NCBI GenBank assembly: GCA_963718065.1
Contig: CAVQYE010000002.1
Location: forward strand, 30,371 to 94,370
DNA length: 64,000 bases
Direction of reading: 5' to 3'
Source of the DNA: CAVPGP01 sp963718065
GTDB taxonomy: Bacteria > Actinomycetota > Thermoleophilia > Gaiellales > Gaiellaceae
The notes under the pieces were generated by a model. It was not told where the DNA came from and made no database searches. It saw nothing but the letters and a program-made list of their open reading frames with translations. Of this stretch, positions 8,789 through 17,149 are shown in pieces. Each line of letters begins with the position of its first letter. Within the stretch, counting starts at the first letter, position 1. The position numbers and the translations under genes were made by a program.

Positions 8789-9622
8789 ATGGAGTTCGAG
8801 CACGTCCTCGTCGTCGGAGCGGGCCAGATGGGCGCTGGCATCGCGCAGGTCGTCGCCGCATCCGGACGGCGCGTCTCGCTCCACGACTCGTTTCCGGGCG
8901 CGACGGACCGCGGGCTGGCGGCGATGCGGAAGAGCCTCGAGAGGCTGGCCGAGAAGGGCGGGGCCGATCCGGGCGAGACGCTTGCGCGCGTGACTGCGGT
9001 CGACGAGCTCGTCGCAGCCGATCTGATGATCGAGGCGGTGGTCGAGGACGCAGACGTGAAGCAGGAGATCTTCCGCCGGGCCGACGAGACGCTCCCGCCG
9101 GGCGCCGTGCTCGCCTCGAACACATCCTCGATTCCGATCACGTCGCTGGCGGCTGTCACGAAGCGCCCGGACCGCGTCATCGGCATGCACTTCTTCAACC
9201 CGGTGCCGGTGTTGAAGCTCGTCGAGGTGATCCGCGCCGTCCAGACCTCGGACGAGACGGCGGCCGCGATCGTCAGGCTCGCCGAGGATCTCGGCAAGAC
9301 CCCGGCTCAGGCGAACGACTTCCCCGGTTTCGTCTCGAACCGGATCCTGATGCCCTTCATCAACGAGGCGGCATACGCCCTGATGGAAGGAGTGGCGGAA
9401 GCGGAGGCGATCGACACGATCGCAAAGCTCGGCTTCGCACATCCCCTGGGGCCGCTCGCGCTCGCCGATCTGATCGGGCTCGACACCTGCGTTGCGATCA
9501 TGGACGTCCTGCACGCGGGGCTGGGCGACCCGAAGTACGCGCCCTGTCCGTTGCTCCGCCAATACGTGCAGGCAGGGCGTCTCGGCCGCAAATCCGGGCA
9601 CGGCTTCTACTCGTACGACTGA
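8789..9622 (+). CDS. 3-hydroxybutyryl-CoA dehydrogenase
   Basis: NAD(P)-dependent 3-hydroxyacyl-CoA dehydrogenase of 277 residues. The N-terminal Rossmann motif VVGAGQMGAGIAQ is at residues 8-20. LIEAVVED and SNTSSIPIT follow, then the catalytic region GMHFFNPVPVLKLVEV with the catalytic His, the PGFVSNRILMPFINEA domain junction and a C-terminal helical domain ending HPLGPLALADLIGLD and GRKSGHGFYSYD. Full length for the single-function family. A TAGCTT element ends 7 bases before the ATG. It stands apart from the thiolase but acts in the same pathway (acetoacetyl-CoA / 3-hydroxybutyryl-CoA). Confidence 0.93.
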   Translation: MEFEHVLVVGAGQMGAGIAQVVAASGRRVSLHDSFPGATDRGLAAMRKSLERLAEKGGADPGETLARVTAVDELVAADLMIEAVVEDADVKQEIFRRADETLPPGAVLASNTSSIPITSLAAVTKRPDRVIGMHFFNPVPVLKLVEVIRAVQTSDETAAAIVRLAEDLGKTPAQANDFPGFVSNRILMPFINEAAYALMEGVAEAEAIDTIAKLGFAHPLGPLALADLIGLDTCVAIMDVLHAGLGDPKYAPCPLLRQYVQAGRLGRKSGHGFYSYD

Positions 9623-9645
9623 AAGACAAAGAGGGGCGAACGAGA

Positions 9646-9670
9646 GGCAAAGCGCAGGTTTTGCCCTTTT
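9646..9670 (+). terminator. Possible intrinsic terminator
   Basis: GGCAAA (9646-9651) and TTTGCC (9660-9665) form a 6-bp stem with an 8-base loop followed by CTTTT, 24 bases after the dehydrogenase stop. The stem is short and the T-run weak, so this is tentative. Confidence 0.4.
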
Positions 9671-9796
9671 GCAGGCATCTTGTGCCATGCTGCGTCCGAA
9701 GCCCGGCTCGCCCTTCGCCGCAACTTGGGGCTAAAGCCATCAGGCTCGTGTGACGACAATTGACACAATGCCTCTCGCCGCAAGGGGGTTCGCACT

Positions 9797-10864
9797 TTGA
9801 GGCTGTTGCTCGTGGACGACGATGCCGGCCTGCGTGAGCTGGTCCGGACGACCTTCCAACTCGTCGATGTCGAGGTGGACGAGGCCGAGAGCGCGCAGCA
9901 GGCGGAATTGCTTCTCTGGCAGCGCCGACCCGACGTCGTGGTGCTCGACGTCCGCATGCCTGGCGAGTCCGGGCTCGAGCTTTGCCGGCGGTTGAAGGCG
10001 AACCCGGAGACGCGCGCGATTCCCGTCGTCATCCTCTCCGGCTCGGTCGACACCGGCTCGCGTGCCGTTGTCGAAGCCGGCGCCGACGCTTCGCTCCCGA
10101 AGCCGTTCAGCCCCTTGCAGCTGCTCGCCGTCGTCGAGCGCCTCGCCGGCGGGCTCGACCCCGTGCCGCTCGGCGGCGTTGCCCCCGCCGGCGCCGACGC
10201 CCAGCTCCTGCTCTACGCCCGCGACCTCCGCAATCTGCTCGAGATCGAGCGCCGCCAGCGCTCGCTGCTCGAATCCGCCTACCGCGAGACGGTGACCGCG
10301 CTCGCCGGTGCGCTCGAGTCGAAGGATCTCGGGACGCGCGAGCACTCGCAGCGGGTGGCTCGCTACGCCCTCGAGCTCCTGCGTGCGGTCGAGCCGAGCC
10401 TTGCCGACGATCCCAGCGTCGAGTACGGCTTCTTCCTCCATGACGTCGGCAAGATCGGCATCCCCGACGCGGTGCTGCAGAAGCCCGGCCCGCTCGACGA
10501 CGACGAGCGCGCACTGATGCAGACGCACACGACGCTCGGGGAGCAGATGCTTCACGGGATCCCGATTCTCCAGGGGAAGGGCCTCGAGATCGTCCGCTCG
10601 CACCACGAGCGCTGGGACGGAACGGGCTACCCGGATCAGCTCGAGCAGGAAGAGATCCCGACCACGGCGCGCGTCTTCGCGGTCGCCGATGCCCTCGACG
10701 CGATGACGAGCGACCGGCCGTACCGCCGCGCGCAGCCCTGGTCGCACGCCGCGCAGGAGATCGAGCGCGAGTCAGGCGGTCAGTTCGACCCGGTCGTCGT
10801 GCAGGCCTTCAGGCGCATCGAGCCGAAGCTCCGCGCCGTGCATCGGACGCTCGCGCACGCGTAG
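9797..10864 (+). CDS. Response regulator with HD-GYP c-di-GMP phosphodiesterase domain
   Basis: 355 residues from TTG 9797. Residues 1-120 are a receiver domain with the acidic pocket LLVDDD (Asp7-9), phospho-acceptor Asp51 in VLDVRMPG, Ser81 in ILSG and Lys102 in LPKPFSP. After a short linker helix, residues of about 170-355 form an HD-GYP domain: ALESKDLGTREHSQRVA, the metal pair in FFLHDVGKIGIPD, RSHHERWDGTGYPDQL with the GYP triplet, and ARVFAVADALDAMTSDRPYR. These residues predict active hydrolysis of c-di-GMP. No histidine kinase is adjacent, so its partner is unknown. The 174-base leader holds TTGACA at 9760-9765 but no clear -10. Confidence 0.92.
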   Translation: MRLLLVDDDAGLRELVRTTFQLVDVEVDEAESAQQAELLLWQRRPDVVVLDVRMPGESGLELCRRLKANPETRAIPVVILSGSVDTGSRAVVEAGADASLPKPFSPLQLLAVVERLAGGLDPVPLGGVAPAGADAQLLLYARDLRNLLEIERRQRSLLESAYRETVTALAGALESKDLGTREHSQRVARYALELLRAVEPSLADDPSVEYGFFLHDVGKIGIPDAVLQKPGPLDDDERALMQTHTTLGEQMLHGIPILQGKGLEIVRSHHERWDGTGYPDQLEQEEIPTTARVFAVADALDAMTSDRPYRRAQPWSHAAQEIERESGGQFDPVVVQAFRRIEPKLRAVHRTLAHA

Positions 10865-10876
10865 GAGACCGGGCCG

Positions 10877-11072
10877 CTAGCGGCTCGGTTCGAGCTCGGG
10901 GCGCTCGAAGCGAACGAGGCGCTCGCCGTCTTCGCCCTCCGCGATCGTTCCGCCGGCGTACTTCGAGCTCGATGATCCACTCCTCGGGGAAAGACGTGAA
11001 CTCCTCGATTTCCCGCTGTGTGTGCCAGTTGCCATCGTCGAGCAGCTGCCTGAGACGCTGGTAGACGGTCAC
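10877..11072 (-). CDS. Small winged-helix-like protein (one frameshift)
   Basis: About 65 residues, from GTG 11072 with a GGAGG 7 nt upstream. The first 37 residues, TVYQRLRQLLDDGNWHTQRE then IEEFTSFPEEWIIELE, look like a helix-turn-helix with a following wing region (short helix, Trp-His turn, recognition helix). A single-base error near 10970 moves the frame into YAGGTIAEGEDGERLVRFE, which ends at TAG 10877-10879. It is convergent with the HD-GYP gene. Too short for firm assignment, but the composition and the strong ribosome binding site support a real gene. Confidence 0.6.
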
Positions 11073-11139
11073 GTGATCCTCCGTACTCGGGGTCGGACAG
11101 ACCTTTTAGCGCGGAGTCGTGCAGATGTCCAGCCGATGT

Positions 11140-11157
11140 GATGACGATTTGGTGAAC
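11140..11157. promoter_or_regulatory. Pho-box-like direct repeat upstream of CYTH-CHAD gene
   Basis: On the minus strand, GTTCACC (11151-11157) and CGTCATC (11140-11146) are 11 bases apart, matching the actinobacterial PhoP direct-repeat unit GTTCACC. It lies 70 bases before the CYTH-CHAD start. Confidence 0.5.
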
Positions 11158-11226
11158 GAATGGCGTCGGACCGGTGTCTGCCCGGACCGGCTGGCAGCCT
11201 CTGAGAGGCACGCGTACGATCGACCC

Positions 11227-12649
11227 ATGCGCGAGACGCTCGAACGCGAGTTGAAGTTGGAGGTCGCCGAGGCGGCGTTCCGCATCCCGGAGCTTCCGGG
11301 CGAGCCGCTGGCGCTGCGGCACTTCGAGTCCGTGTACTACGACACCACGTCGCGAAGCCTCGGCCGGGCGGGGATCACGCTTCGCCGCCGGCTCGAGAAC
11401 GGACTGAATCTCTGGCAGCTCAAGCTGCCCCGCGACGGTCACCGTGCGGAGCTCGAGGTGCCAGGTGGACCGGCAGGTCCACCGGAGCCGCTCCGTATCC
11501 TGCTCGCCGCACACGTCCGCCGCGGCCCAGTGACACCGGTCGCGAGGCTGCGCACGCGGCGCGAAGGCGTGCGAGTGACCGAGAACGGGCGGAGCGTCGC
11601 CGACGTCACGGTCGACAACGTCGACGTCATGGACGCACGGCGCGTCGACAGCAGCTTCGTCGAGATCGAGATCGAACTGGTCGACGGCGACGAGCGCGAG
11701 CTGTCACGGCTCGGGAAGCGGTTGCGACGGGCCGGAGCCGTGCGCGGAGCCGGCCTGCCGAAGGTGTTCAGGGTGCTGGGCATCCCGCCGGCCGCGCCGC
11801 TCGACAAGGATGCTCCCCCGGGGGAGCACCTCCGCTACTTGCTCGGCCGCCAGCTGCGGGAGCTGATGGCCAACGATCCGGGCACGCGCCTCGGCACCGA
11901 CCCGGAGGACCTGCACAAGCTGCGCGTCGCGACCCGTCGCGGCAGGGCGCTGCTCCGCGCGGGCGAGGGCCTCCTCGATCCGAATCGCGCCGGCCCGGTC
12001 CGCGAGGAGCTTCGCTGGCTCGGCTCGGCGCTCGGCGCCGTGCGGGACCTGGACGTGCTCCTCGGGCATCTCGAGCAGACGTCCGCCAACCTCCCCGACC
12101 AGAAGCAGGTCGCCCCGATCCTCAAGGAGCTTCGTCGCGAGCGCGGCCGGGCCCGGACCAAGCTTCCTCAGGGTGCTCGGAACCCAACGGTACTTTGCCC
12201 TCCTCGACCGGCTCGAAGAGGTCGTCTGCAGCTCGCCGGTGGCGGCTGAGCCCTCGCTGAGGGAGATCGCCGCAGCCGAATACCGCGGGCTCCGGAAGGC
12301 GGCGAAGATCCTGGACGGCAATCCTCCCGACGAGGAGCTGCATGCTGTGCGCATCCGGGCGAAGCGACTCCGCTACGCCGCCGAGCTCGCGGCGGCGTCA
12401 CTCGGGAAACCGGCGACGCGTGCCGTCGAAGCCGCGAAGGTCGTGCAAGACGTGATCGGCGAGCATCAGGACTCGGTCGTCGCGGAGGAACGTGTGCGCG
12501 AGATCGCCGCGCGGCTCGGGACGCCGGAGGTCGCGTTCGGCGCCGGCGTGCTTGTGGAGCGCGAGCGCCGGCGCCGCGCAGAGGCACGCGCTGCTGTCCC
12601 GGCCGCCTGGAAGTCCCTCGACGACCTGGCGCGAAAGGCGTTCGCCTGA
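11227..12649 (+). CDS. CYTH-CHAD domain protein (one frameshift)
   Basis: Two-domain protein of about 470 residues. Residues 1-205 are a CYTH domain (triphosphate tunnel fold) opening with ERELKLEV, a form of the ExExK motif, followed by charged strands typical of the tunnel (TLRRRL, VEIEIELV). Residues of about 215-470 are a CHAD helical domain with its two conserved basic motifs, LHKLRVATRRGRALLR and ELHAVRIRAKRLRYAAEL, which bind polyphosphate in the known family. An extra base near 12160-12175 breaks the frame in the middle of CHAD. TACGAT ends 6 bases before ATG 11227. The neighbours sixA, ppx and ppk and the Pho-box-like repeat upstream suggest a polyphosphate role. Confidence 0.85.
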
Positions 12650-13059
12650 GCCTCCTCGTCCTCCGGCACGCCTGGGCCGGCGACCGGGTGGAGTGGCTCG
12701 AGCACGACGGACTGCGGCCGCTCGACGAGCGGGGCTTCGCGCAGGCGCGCCTCTTGCCCGTAGTGCTGGACGGGTACCCCGTGGCGCGCATCGTCTCGAG
12801 CCCGTTGGTGCGCTGCGTCCAGACCGTCGAGCCGCTCGCCGCGGCGCACGGGCTTCAGATCGAGGAGCGCACCGAGATCTCCGAAGGCGCGGCGGAATCG
12901 GATTGGCGCCCGCTGTTCTCGGAGCTCGCCGGCACGGACACCGTCGCCTGCGTCCACGGTGATCTCACGCTCACCCTCTTCGGACGCAAGGTCAAGAAGG
13001 GCGCGGTCTGGGTGGTCGACGAGTCGCTGCAACCGCTCCGGGTGCTGCACGCACCCTAG
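12646..13059 (+). CDS. sixA: SixA-type phosphohistidine phosphatase (histidine phosphatase superfamily)
   Basis: 137 residues. The catalytic motif LLVLRHAWAGDR at residues 3-14 has the nucleophilic His; a second histidine appears in VACVHGDL, and the SSPLVRCVQTVEPLA motif is typical of SixA. It overlaps the CHAD stop as CTGA: the RHA motif is only three residues into the frame from CTG 12646, and the next usual start (GTG 12688) would delete the catalytic histidine. CTG is therefore the likely start. The CHAD-SixA pairing is common in actinobacteria and suggests a shared phosphate-signalling or polyphosphate function. Confidence 0.85.
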   Translation: MSLLVLRHAWAGDRVEWLEHDGLRPLDERGFAQARLLPVVLDGYPVARIVSSPLVRCVQTVEPLAAAHGLQIEERTEISEGAAESDWRPLFSELAGTDTVACVHGDLTLTLFGRKVKKGAVWVVDESLQPLRVLHAP

Positions 13060-13758
13060 CTATGCGGCACGCCGCGACTGGCGCTCGTGCAGCGTCAGCT
13101 CGACGGGCCGCGGCGAGCGCAGAAGCTCGACGACCGCCTCCTCGCTTCGCTCGCAGTGCAAGAGCGTCTTCCAGGTGTGCAGGTGCTCGAGCCGGTGGAA
13201 GTCACCGCTTGCGATCACCGGCAGGCGGGCGCGGCCGACCCAGGCGAAGACGTCGTGCCGGTTGAAGAGCTCGAACCGGTGGACGGCGCCGGCGGCCCAT
13301 TCGGGCTCCGCGGCCCAGCGCCCCGTGCCGCGCGACGACTGCCACGCGTCGCGGACCGGATAAGGATGCGCGGCGACGAGTGCGGCGCCGGCGGCTCGAG
13401 CGCGTGCGAGTGCCTCGTCGAGTCCGCCGGCGACGCCGGTGAAGGTGCGCAGCCCGATCGCGAGCGCATGTGCCGCTCGCCGCGGATCGGGGTCGTCGTC
13501 GGTCAGCTCGAGCCCGGGGACGACGAGGAGGCCATACGCATGCTCGGCCCGCTCCGCTTCGGCCTCGAGCTCGGCGAGGTAGGCGGCGTACGAAGCTTCG
13601 TTCACGTGGGCGGACGGATCGCGCGTCGTGTGGTCGGTGACGGCGAGGACGTCGAAGCCGGCGCGGCCGTAGAGGTCGACCAGCTCGGGCAACGCCAGGG
13701 TGCCGTCGCTCCACGTCGAGTGGGCGTGGAGCTCGCAGAGAAGCGGCTCGATGGTCAT
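13060..13758 (-). CDS. PHP-domain phosphoesterase
   Basis: 232 residues from ATG 13758. It has the metal-binding PHP motifs: CELHAHSTWSDGTL near the N-terminus, VTDHTT, VPGLELT, ALVAAHPYP and ASGDFHRLEH near the C-terminus, enough for a trinuclear site. Related proteins hydrolyse nucleoside bisphosphates or oligonucleotides from the 5' end; the actual substrate is unknown here. Its stop abuts the sixA stop (TAG then CTA at 13057-13062). The surrounding phosphate genes and a weak Pho-box-like repeat upstream hint at phosphate control. A trailing Trp-rich region near residue 140 (WQSSRGTGRW) is not part of the core motif set. Confidence 0.8.
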   Translation of the reverse strand: MTIEPLLCELHAHSTWSDGTLALPELVDLYGRAGFDVLAVTDHTTRDPSAHVNEASYAAYLAELEAEAERAEHAYGLLVVPGLELTDDDPDPRRAAHALAIGLRTFTGVAGGLDEALARARAAGAALVAAHPYPVRDAWQSSRGTGRWAAEPEWAAGAVHRFELFNRHDVFAWVGRARLPVIASGDFHRLEHLHTWKTLLHCERSEEAVVELLRSPRPVELTLHERQSRRAA

Positions 13759-13802
13759 GTGCTCATCTTCGGCGGCCCCGCGCGACTTCCGTGCCGCAAT
13801 CC

Positions 13803-13831
13803 GGTGACGAGCGGGGACAGTCTCGTGACGA
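13803..13831. promoter_or_regulatory. Weak Pho-box-like triplet upstream of the PHP gene
   Basis: GGTGACG, GGGACAG and GTGACGA at 13803, 13814 and 13825 keep an 11-base period but match the GTTCACC unit poorly in the middle copy. Confidence 0.3.
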
Positions 13832-13872
13832 GGTCTGGCGCCCGCGCCGCCTGCGAGCGACTCTTGTGGGAG

Positions 13873-13920
13873 AGCCCGCTCCGGGGCCGGCAAGCGTTGC
13901 GCCCGCCGCCGGAGCGGGCT
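13873..13920. terminator. Large perfect inverted repeat downstream of ppx
   Basis: AGCCCGCTCCGG at 13873-13884 is perfectly complementary to CCGGAGCGGGCT at 13909-13920 with a 24-base loop. It sits 36 bases beyond the ppx stop. There is no T-run, so it is a terminator-like or mRNA-stabilising structure rather than a proven terminator. Confidence 0.5.
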
Positions 13921-13955
13921 TCGGTCTCCTTTGAGGCTGGGCTAGGCGGACCGGG

Positions 13956-14838
13956 CTAGGCGGCCGCGACGGCGCGGCGGGCGAGCGCGAGCACGGCGCC
14001 TTCGCGGATGCCGCCACGCCCGATGCGCAGCGGGACGCCGAGTCGCCGTTGCGCCTCGGCGAGGATGACGCTGCCGGCAGCGAGCGTCTTGGCACGGGGC
14101 TGGGCCACGTTGTACCGGTCGGCGATCTGCGCCGATCCGAGCTGGGTCAGCAACACCTGCACCTTGGCGATCGCGCGGGCGTCGAGCTCAGGGCCGTTGA
14201 GCTGGCGTAGCCCGCGCGCGCTGCCTCCGACCGCGATCGCCAGCTGCGGGAACGGCGGCAGGACGCCTTCGAAGGCGCTCGACACTTCGGCCGCAGCGGC
14301 TGCAAAGAGCTCGGGCCCCGGCGGATCGGCGGCGAGGATGCGGCTCGTCAGCCGGAGCGAGCCGATGTCGACGGAGCGGAACCAGATCGGCCCGTCCTCG
14401 CGGGTGCCGACGACGATCTGGGTCGAGCCGCCGCCGACGTCGCAGACGGCGATCGTGGACGGCATTTCGTCGAGCGCGGCGACCGCGCCGTCGAATGCGA
14501 GCCGACCCTCTTCCTCGGCCGACAAGAGGCGAACGGGCACTCCGCCCGCGTGCTCCAAGCGCAGCAAGCAACTCCGGGCCGTTGTCGGCCTGCCTGCCCG
14601 GGCTCGTGACGAGGATCTCGACGGCGGCGCAGTCACGCTGCGCTCCCTGGACGAACTCGCGGACGCAGTTCGCCGTCTCGGCCAGCTTGCCCACCGGGAT
14701 CCGGCCGTGCTCCTCGACCGCCGCTCCGAGCCGAAGCGTCAGCTTCTCCTGGCGGATGGGACTCACCGTACGACCGTCGCTCGACGCGACGAGCAGACGG
14801 ACCGTGTTCGAACCCACGTCGATCACTCCTATGCGCAC
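13956..14838 (-). CDS. ppx: Ppx/GppA-family exopolyphosphatase (one frameshift)
   Basis: Hydrolyses polyphosphate ends or pppGpp. From GTG 14838 the ASKHA-fold start IGVIDVGSNTVRLLV is followed by RLGAAVEEHGRI and VTSPGRQADNG. An indel near 14565-14580 shifts to VPVRLLSAEEEGRLAF and CDVGGGSTQIVVGT, the second phosphate-binding motif, then GSARGLRQLNG and IGRGGIREGAVLAL. The corrected length is about 294 residues, the short two-domain form without the C-terminal HD region. It lies 34 bases downstream of ppk in the same direction, the common ppk-ppx arrangement. Confidence 0.88.
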
Positions 14839-14872
14839 GGCGTCATTCTTCCCATCGCGTCGGTCGGCACGC

Positions 14873-16951
14873 CTACGGGCGAGACGCCGCAGCACGAAGA
14901 CGCTGCCGTCGTTGAATCATCGTTCCCTGGGTGGGCCGCCGCCGCTCGCTCTTTCGCGGCCGCTCCCGATCCCAGCTCCCGTCCGGTCGCATCACCCAGG
15001 CGGTGGAGTTGTCGCGCAGCAGCGTCTCGAAGACGCCGTCCAGCTGGACTCGCAAACGCCCGTCGTCGACTGGCGCGAGCACCTCGATGCGGTGGTCGAG
15101 GTTGCGGGGCATGAGATCGGCGCTACCCAGAAGATAGGTCTCCTCCTCGCCGGCCTGGAAGTAGTAGAGCCGGCTGTGCTCGAGGAATCGACCCAGCACG
15201 CTGCGGACACGGATCTTGTCCGACAGACCGGGCACGCCCGGCCGGAGCGTGCAGATCGAGCGGGTGATGATGTCGATCTCCGCGCTCGCCTGAGAGGCCG
15301 CATAGAGAGCTTCGATCACTTCCGGATCGTTGAGGTTGTTCACCTTGAGCCGGATCCGCGCGGGGTTGCCCGCCTCGGCGGCTGTCTTGACCGACCGGAT
15401 GAGCGCGAGCAATCCTGAACGAAGGTTGATCGGAGCGACGAGCAGCCGGCGGAACTCACGCGGCTTGCCGAAGCCGGTCACGAAGTTGAAGAGGTCGGCA
15501 ACGTCTGCGGCGATCTCGGGATCGGCGCTGAAGAGCCCGACGTCCTCGTAGAGCCGGGCTGTGACTGCGTGGTAGTTGCCCGTGCCGATGTGGGCGTACC
15601 GCTGCAGGCCGGCGGCCTCGCGCCGGACGACGAGCGTCGTCTTCGCATGGATCTTGAGATTCGGAACCCCGTAGACGACGTGCACGCCCGCCTCCTCGAG
15701 GCGTCGCGACCATTCGATGTTGCGGCGTTCGTCGAAGCGTGCCTTGAGCTCGACGAGGCAGACGCTCTGCTTGCCGGACTCAGAGGCTTCGATCAGGGCC
15801 GGCGCCAGCGCCGAGTCGCCGCTGGTGCGGTAGATCGTGGTCTTCAACGCAACAGCGTTCGGATCGCGCGCGCCCGCACCGACGAACTCCTCGACGCTCG
15901 TCGCGAAGGAGTCGTACGGATGGTGCACGAGGATGTCGCCGCGCCGGATCTCTCCGAGCACATCGCCGTCCACCGGCCCGGCCAGCCGGGGCTGGGTGAA
16001 CGGAAGCCAGGGCTCGTGCTTCAGGTCGGGGCGGTCGATCGCGGCGATCTCGTCGAGGTCCGCCAGGTCGAGCAAGCCGCGAACCGGATACACCTGCTCC
16101 TCTGCTATGCCGAGCCGGTCCTCGAGGCGCTCGAGCAGGGTGCCGGAGACCGAGCCCGAGATCTCGAGGCGGACGACGTCGCCGAACCGCCGCCGCCGCA
16201 GCTCGCTCTGAACGGCCTCGAGGAGGTCGTCTGCCTCGTCCGAGACGTCGAAGTCCGAGTCCCGGGTGACCCGGAACACGATCTGCTCGACGAACTCCAT
16301 CTCCGGGAAGAGCCACGGCAGGAAGTGGCCGATCACGACCTCGAGTGGGAGGCGGAGTCCCCGGCGCCCGACCGTCTGGAACCGCTGCAGGCCCTCCGGC
16401 ACCTTGACACGTGCGAAGCGCTCCTCGCCGCTCTCCGGGTCGCGGACGCTGACCCCGAGGCTGAGCGATAGACCTGAGATGTACGGGAAGCGCTGACCGG
16501 GACCGACCGCGAGCGGCGTCAGCACGGGATAGATGTCCCGCGCGAAGATCGCCTCGAGCTCGACGAGCTCTGACTCGCTGCAGTCGGCGATCTCCCCGAC
16601 GATGATCCCCTGCTCGGCGAGGGCCGGGCAGAGTTCACGGCTCCAGAGCTTCGATTGCGCCGCGTTGAGCTCGACCACGCGCCGGCGCACCTCGGTGAGC
16701 GTTTCCTGCGCGGAGCGGCCGTCGGGGCCGCGGACGGTCAGTCCGGTCGCGGTCTGGTCGAGGAGCCCGGCAACCCTGACCTGGAAGAACTCGTCGAGGT
16801 TGGACGAGAAGATCCCGCAGAGCTTGATGCGCTCGAGGAGCGGCTGATCGGGATCGGCAGCGAGCGCGAGCACCCGCTTGGCGTAGGCGAGCCAGGACAG
16901 CTCACGGTTGAGGAGCCGCTCGGCGGGGGACGTCTCGGATGGTGGGGCCAC
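14873..16951 (-). CDS. ppk: Polyphosphate kinase 1
   Basis: Synthesises polyphosphate from ATP. About 692 residues and intact. The N-terminal motif LLNRELSWLAYAKRVLALA, SSNLDEFFQVRVAG, and FPYISGLSLSL mark the N and head domains. The phospholipase-D-like halves follow, with the autophosphorylated histidine in NLKIHAKTTLVVRRE, YAHIGTGNYH, VNNLNDPEVIEALY and the second histidine in LEHSRLYYF; LLGSADLMPRNLDHRIE is the end of the catalytic core. GTG 16951 is chosen because conservation begins about ten residues later; an in-frame ATG at 17104 would add an unconserved tail across the Pho-box-like repeats. ppx follows 34 bases downstream. Confidence 0.93.
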   Translation of the reverse strand: MAPPSETSPAERLLNRELSWLAYAKRVLALAADPDQPLLERIKLCGIFSSNLDEFFQVRVAGLLDQTATGLTVRGPDGRSAQETLTEVRRRVVELNAAQSKLWSRELCPALAEQGIIVGEIADCSESELVELEAIFARDIYPVLTPLAVGPGQRFPYISGLSLSLGVSVRDPESGEERFARVKVPEGLQRFQTVGRRGLRLPLEVVIGHFLPWLFPEMEFVEQIVFRVTRDSDFDVSDEADDLLEAVQSELRRRRFGDVVRLEISGSVSGTLLERLEDRLGIAEEQVYPVRGLLDLADLDEIAAIDRPDLKHEPWLPFTQPRLAGPVDGDVLGEIRRGDILVHHPYDSFATSVEEFVGAGARDPNAVALKTTIYRTSGDSALAPALIEASESGKQSVCLVELKARFDERRNIEWSRRLEEAGVHVVYGVPNLKIHAKTTLVVRREAAGLQRYAHIGTGNYHAVTARLYEDVGLFSADPEIAADVADLFNFVTGFGKPREFRRLLVAPINLRSGLLALIRSVKTAAEAGNPARIRLKVNNLNDPEVIEALYAASQASAEIDIITRSICTLRPGVPGLSDKIRVRSVLGRFLEHSRLYYFQAGEEETYLLGSADLMPRNLDHRIEVLAPVDDGRLRVQLDGVFETLLRDNSTAWVMRPDGSWDRERPRKSERRRPTQGTMIQRRQRLRAAASRP

Positions 16952-16973
16952 AGGCTGATTCTCTGCGCGGGGA

Positions 16974-17002
16974 CGTGAACAGGGGGTTGACGTTTCGTAA
17001 CG
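16974..17002. promoter_or_regulatory. Pho-box-like repeats upstream of ppk
   Basis: Plus-strand units CGTGAAC (16974), GGTTGAC (16985) and CGTAACG (16996) lie at an 11-base period; on the minus strand the best unit reads GTTCACG. It is 23 bases upstream of the ppk start. Confidence 0.5.
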
Positions 17003-17149
17003 ACGGCTCGCTGATCGAGTGACCCGACCGAGCGCCTTGCTCGGGATCTCGACCCGAGCCGGGCCCCGGTTCCGCCTTTCGTCGAAGTCGGAACTGGACG
17101 GCACAGCGATAGTAGCGATCGCAGCGTCCGCAGGACGCGCGCCGCGCTT

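Noticed and set aside
9623..9796. c-di-GMP class I riboswitch before the HD-GYP gene
   Set aside because: The GEMM core motifs and their order are absent; hairpins alone are not enough.
16952..17104. N-terminal extension of Ppk from ATG 17104
   Set aside because: The extra 51 residues are unconserved and Arg-rich and would be encoded across the Pho-box-like repeats; conservation starts near 16920.
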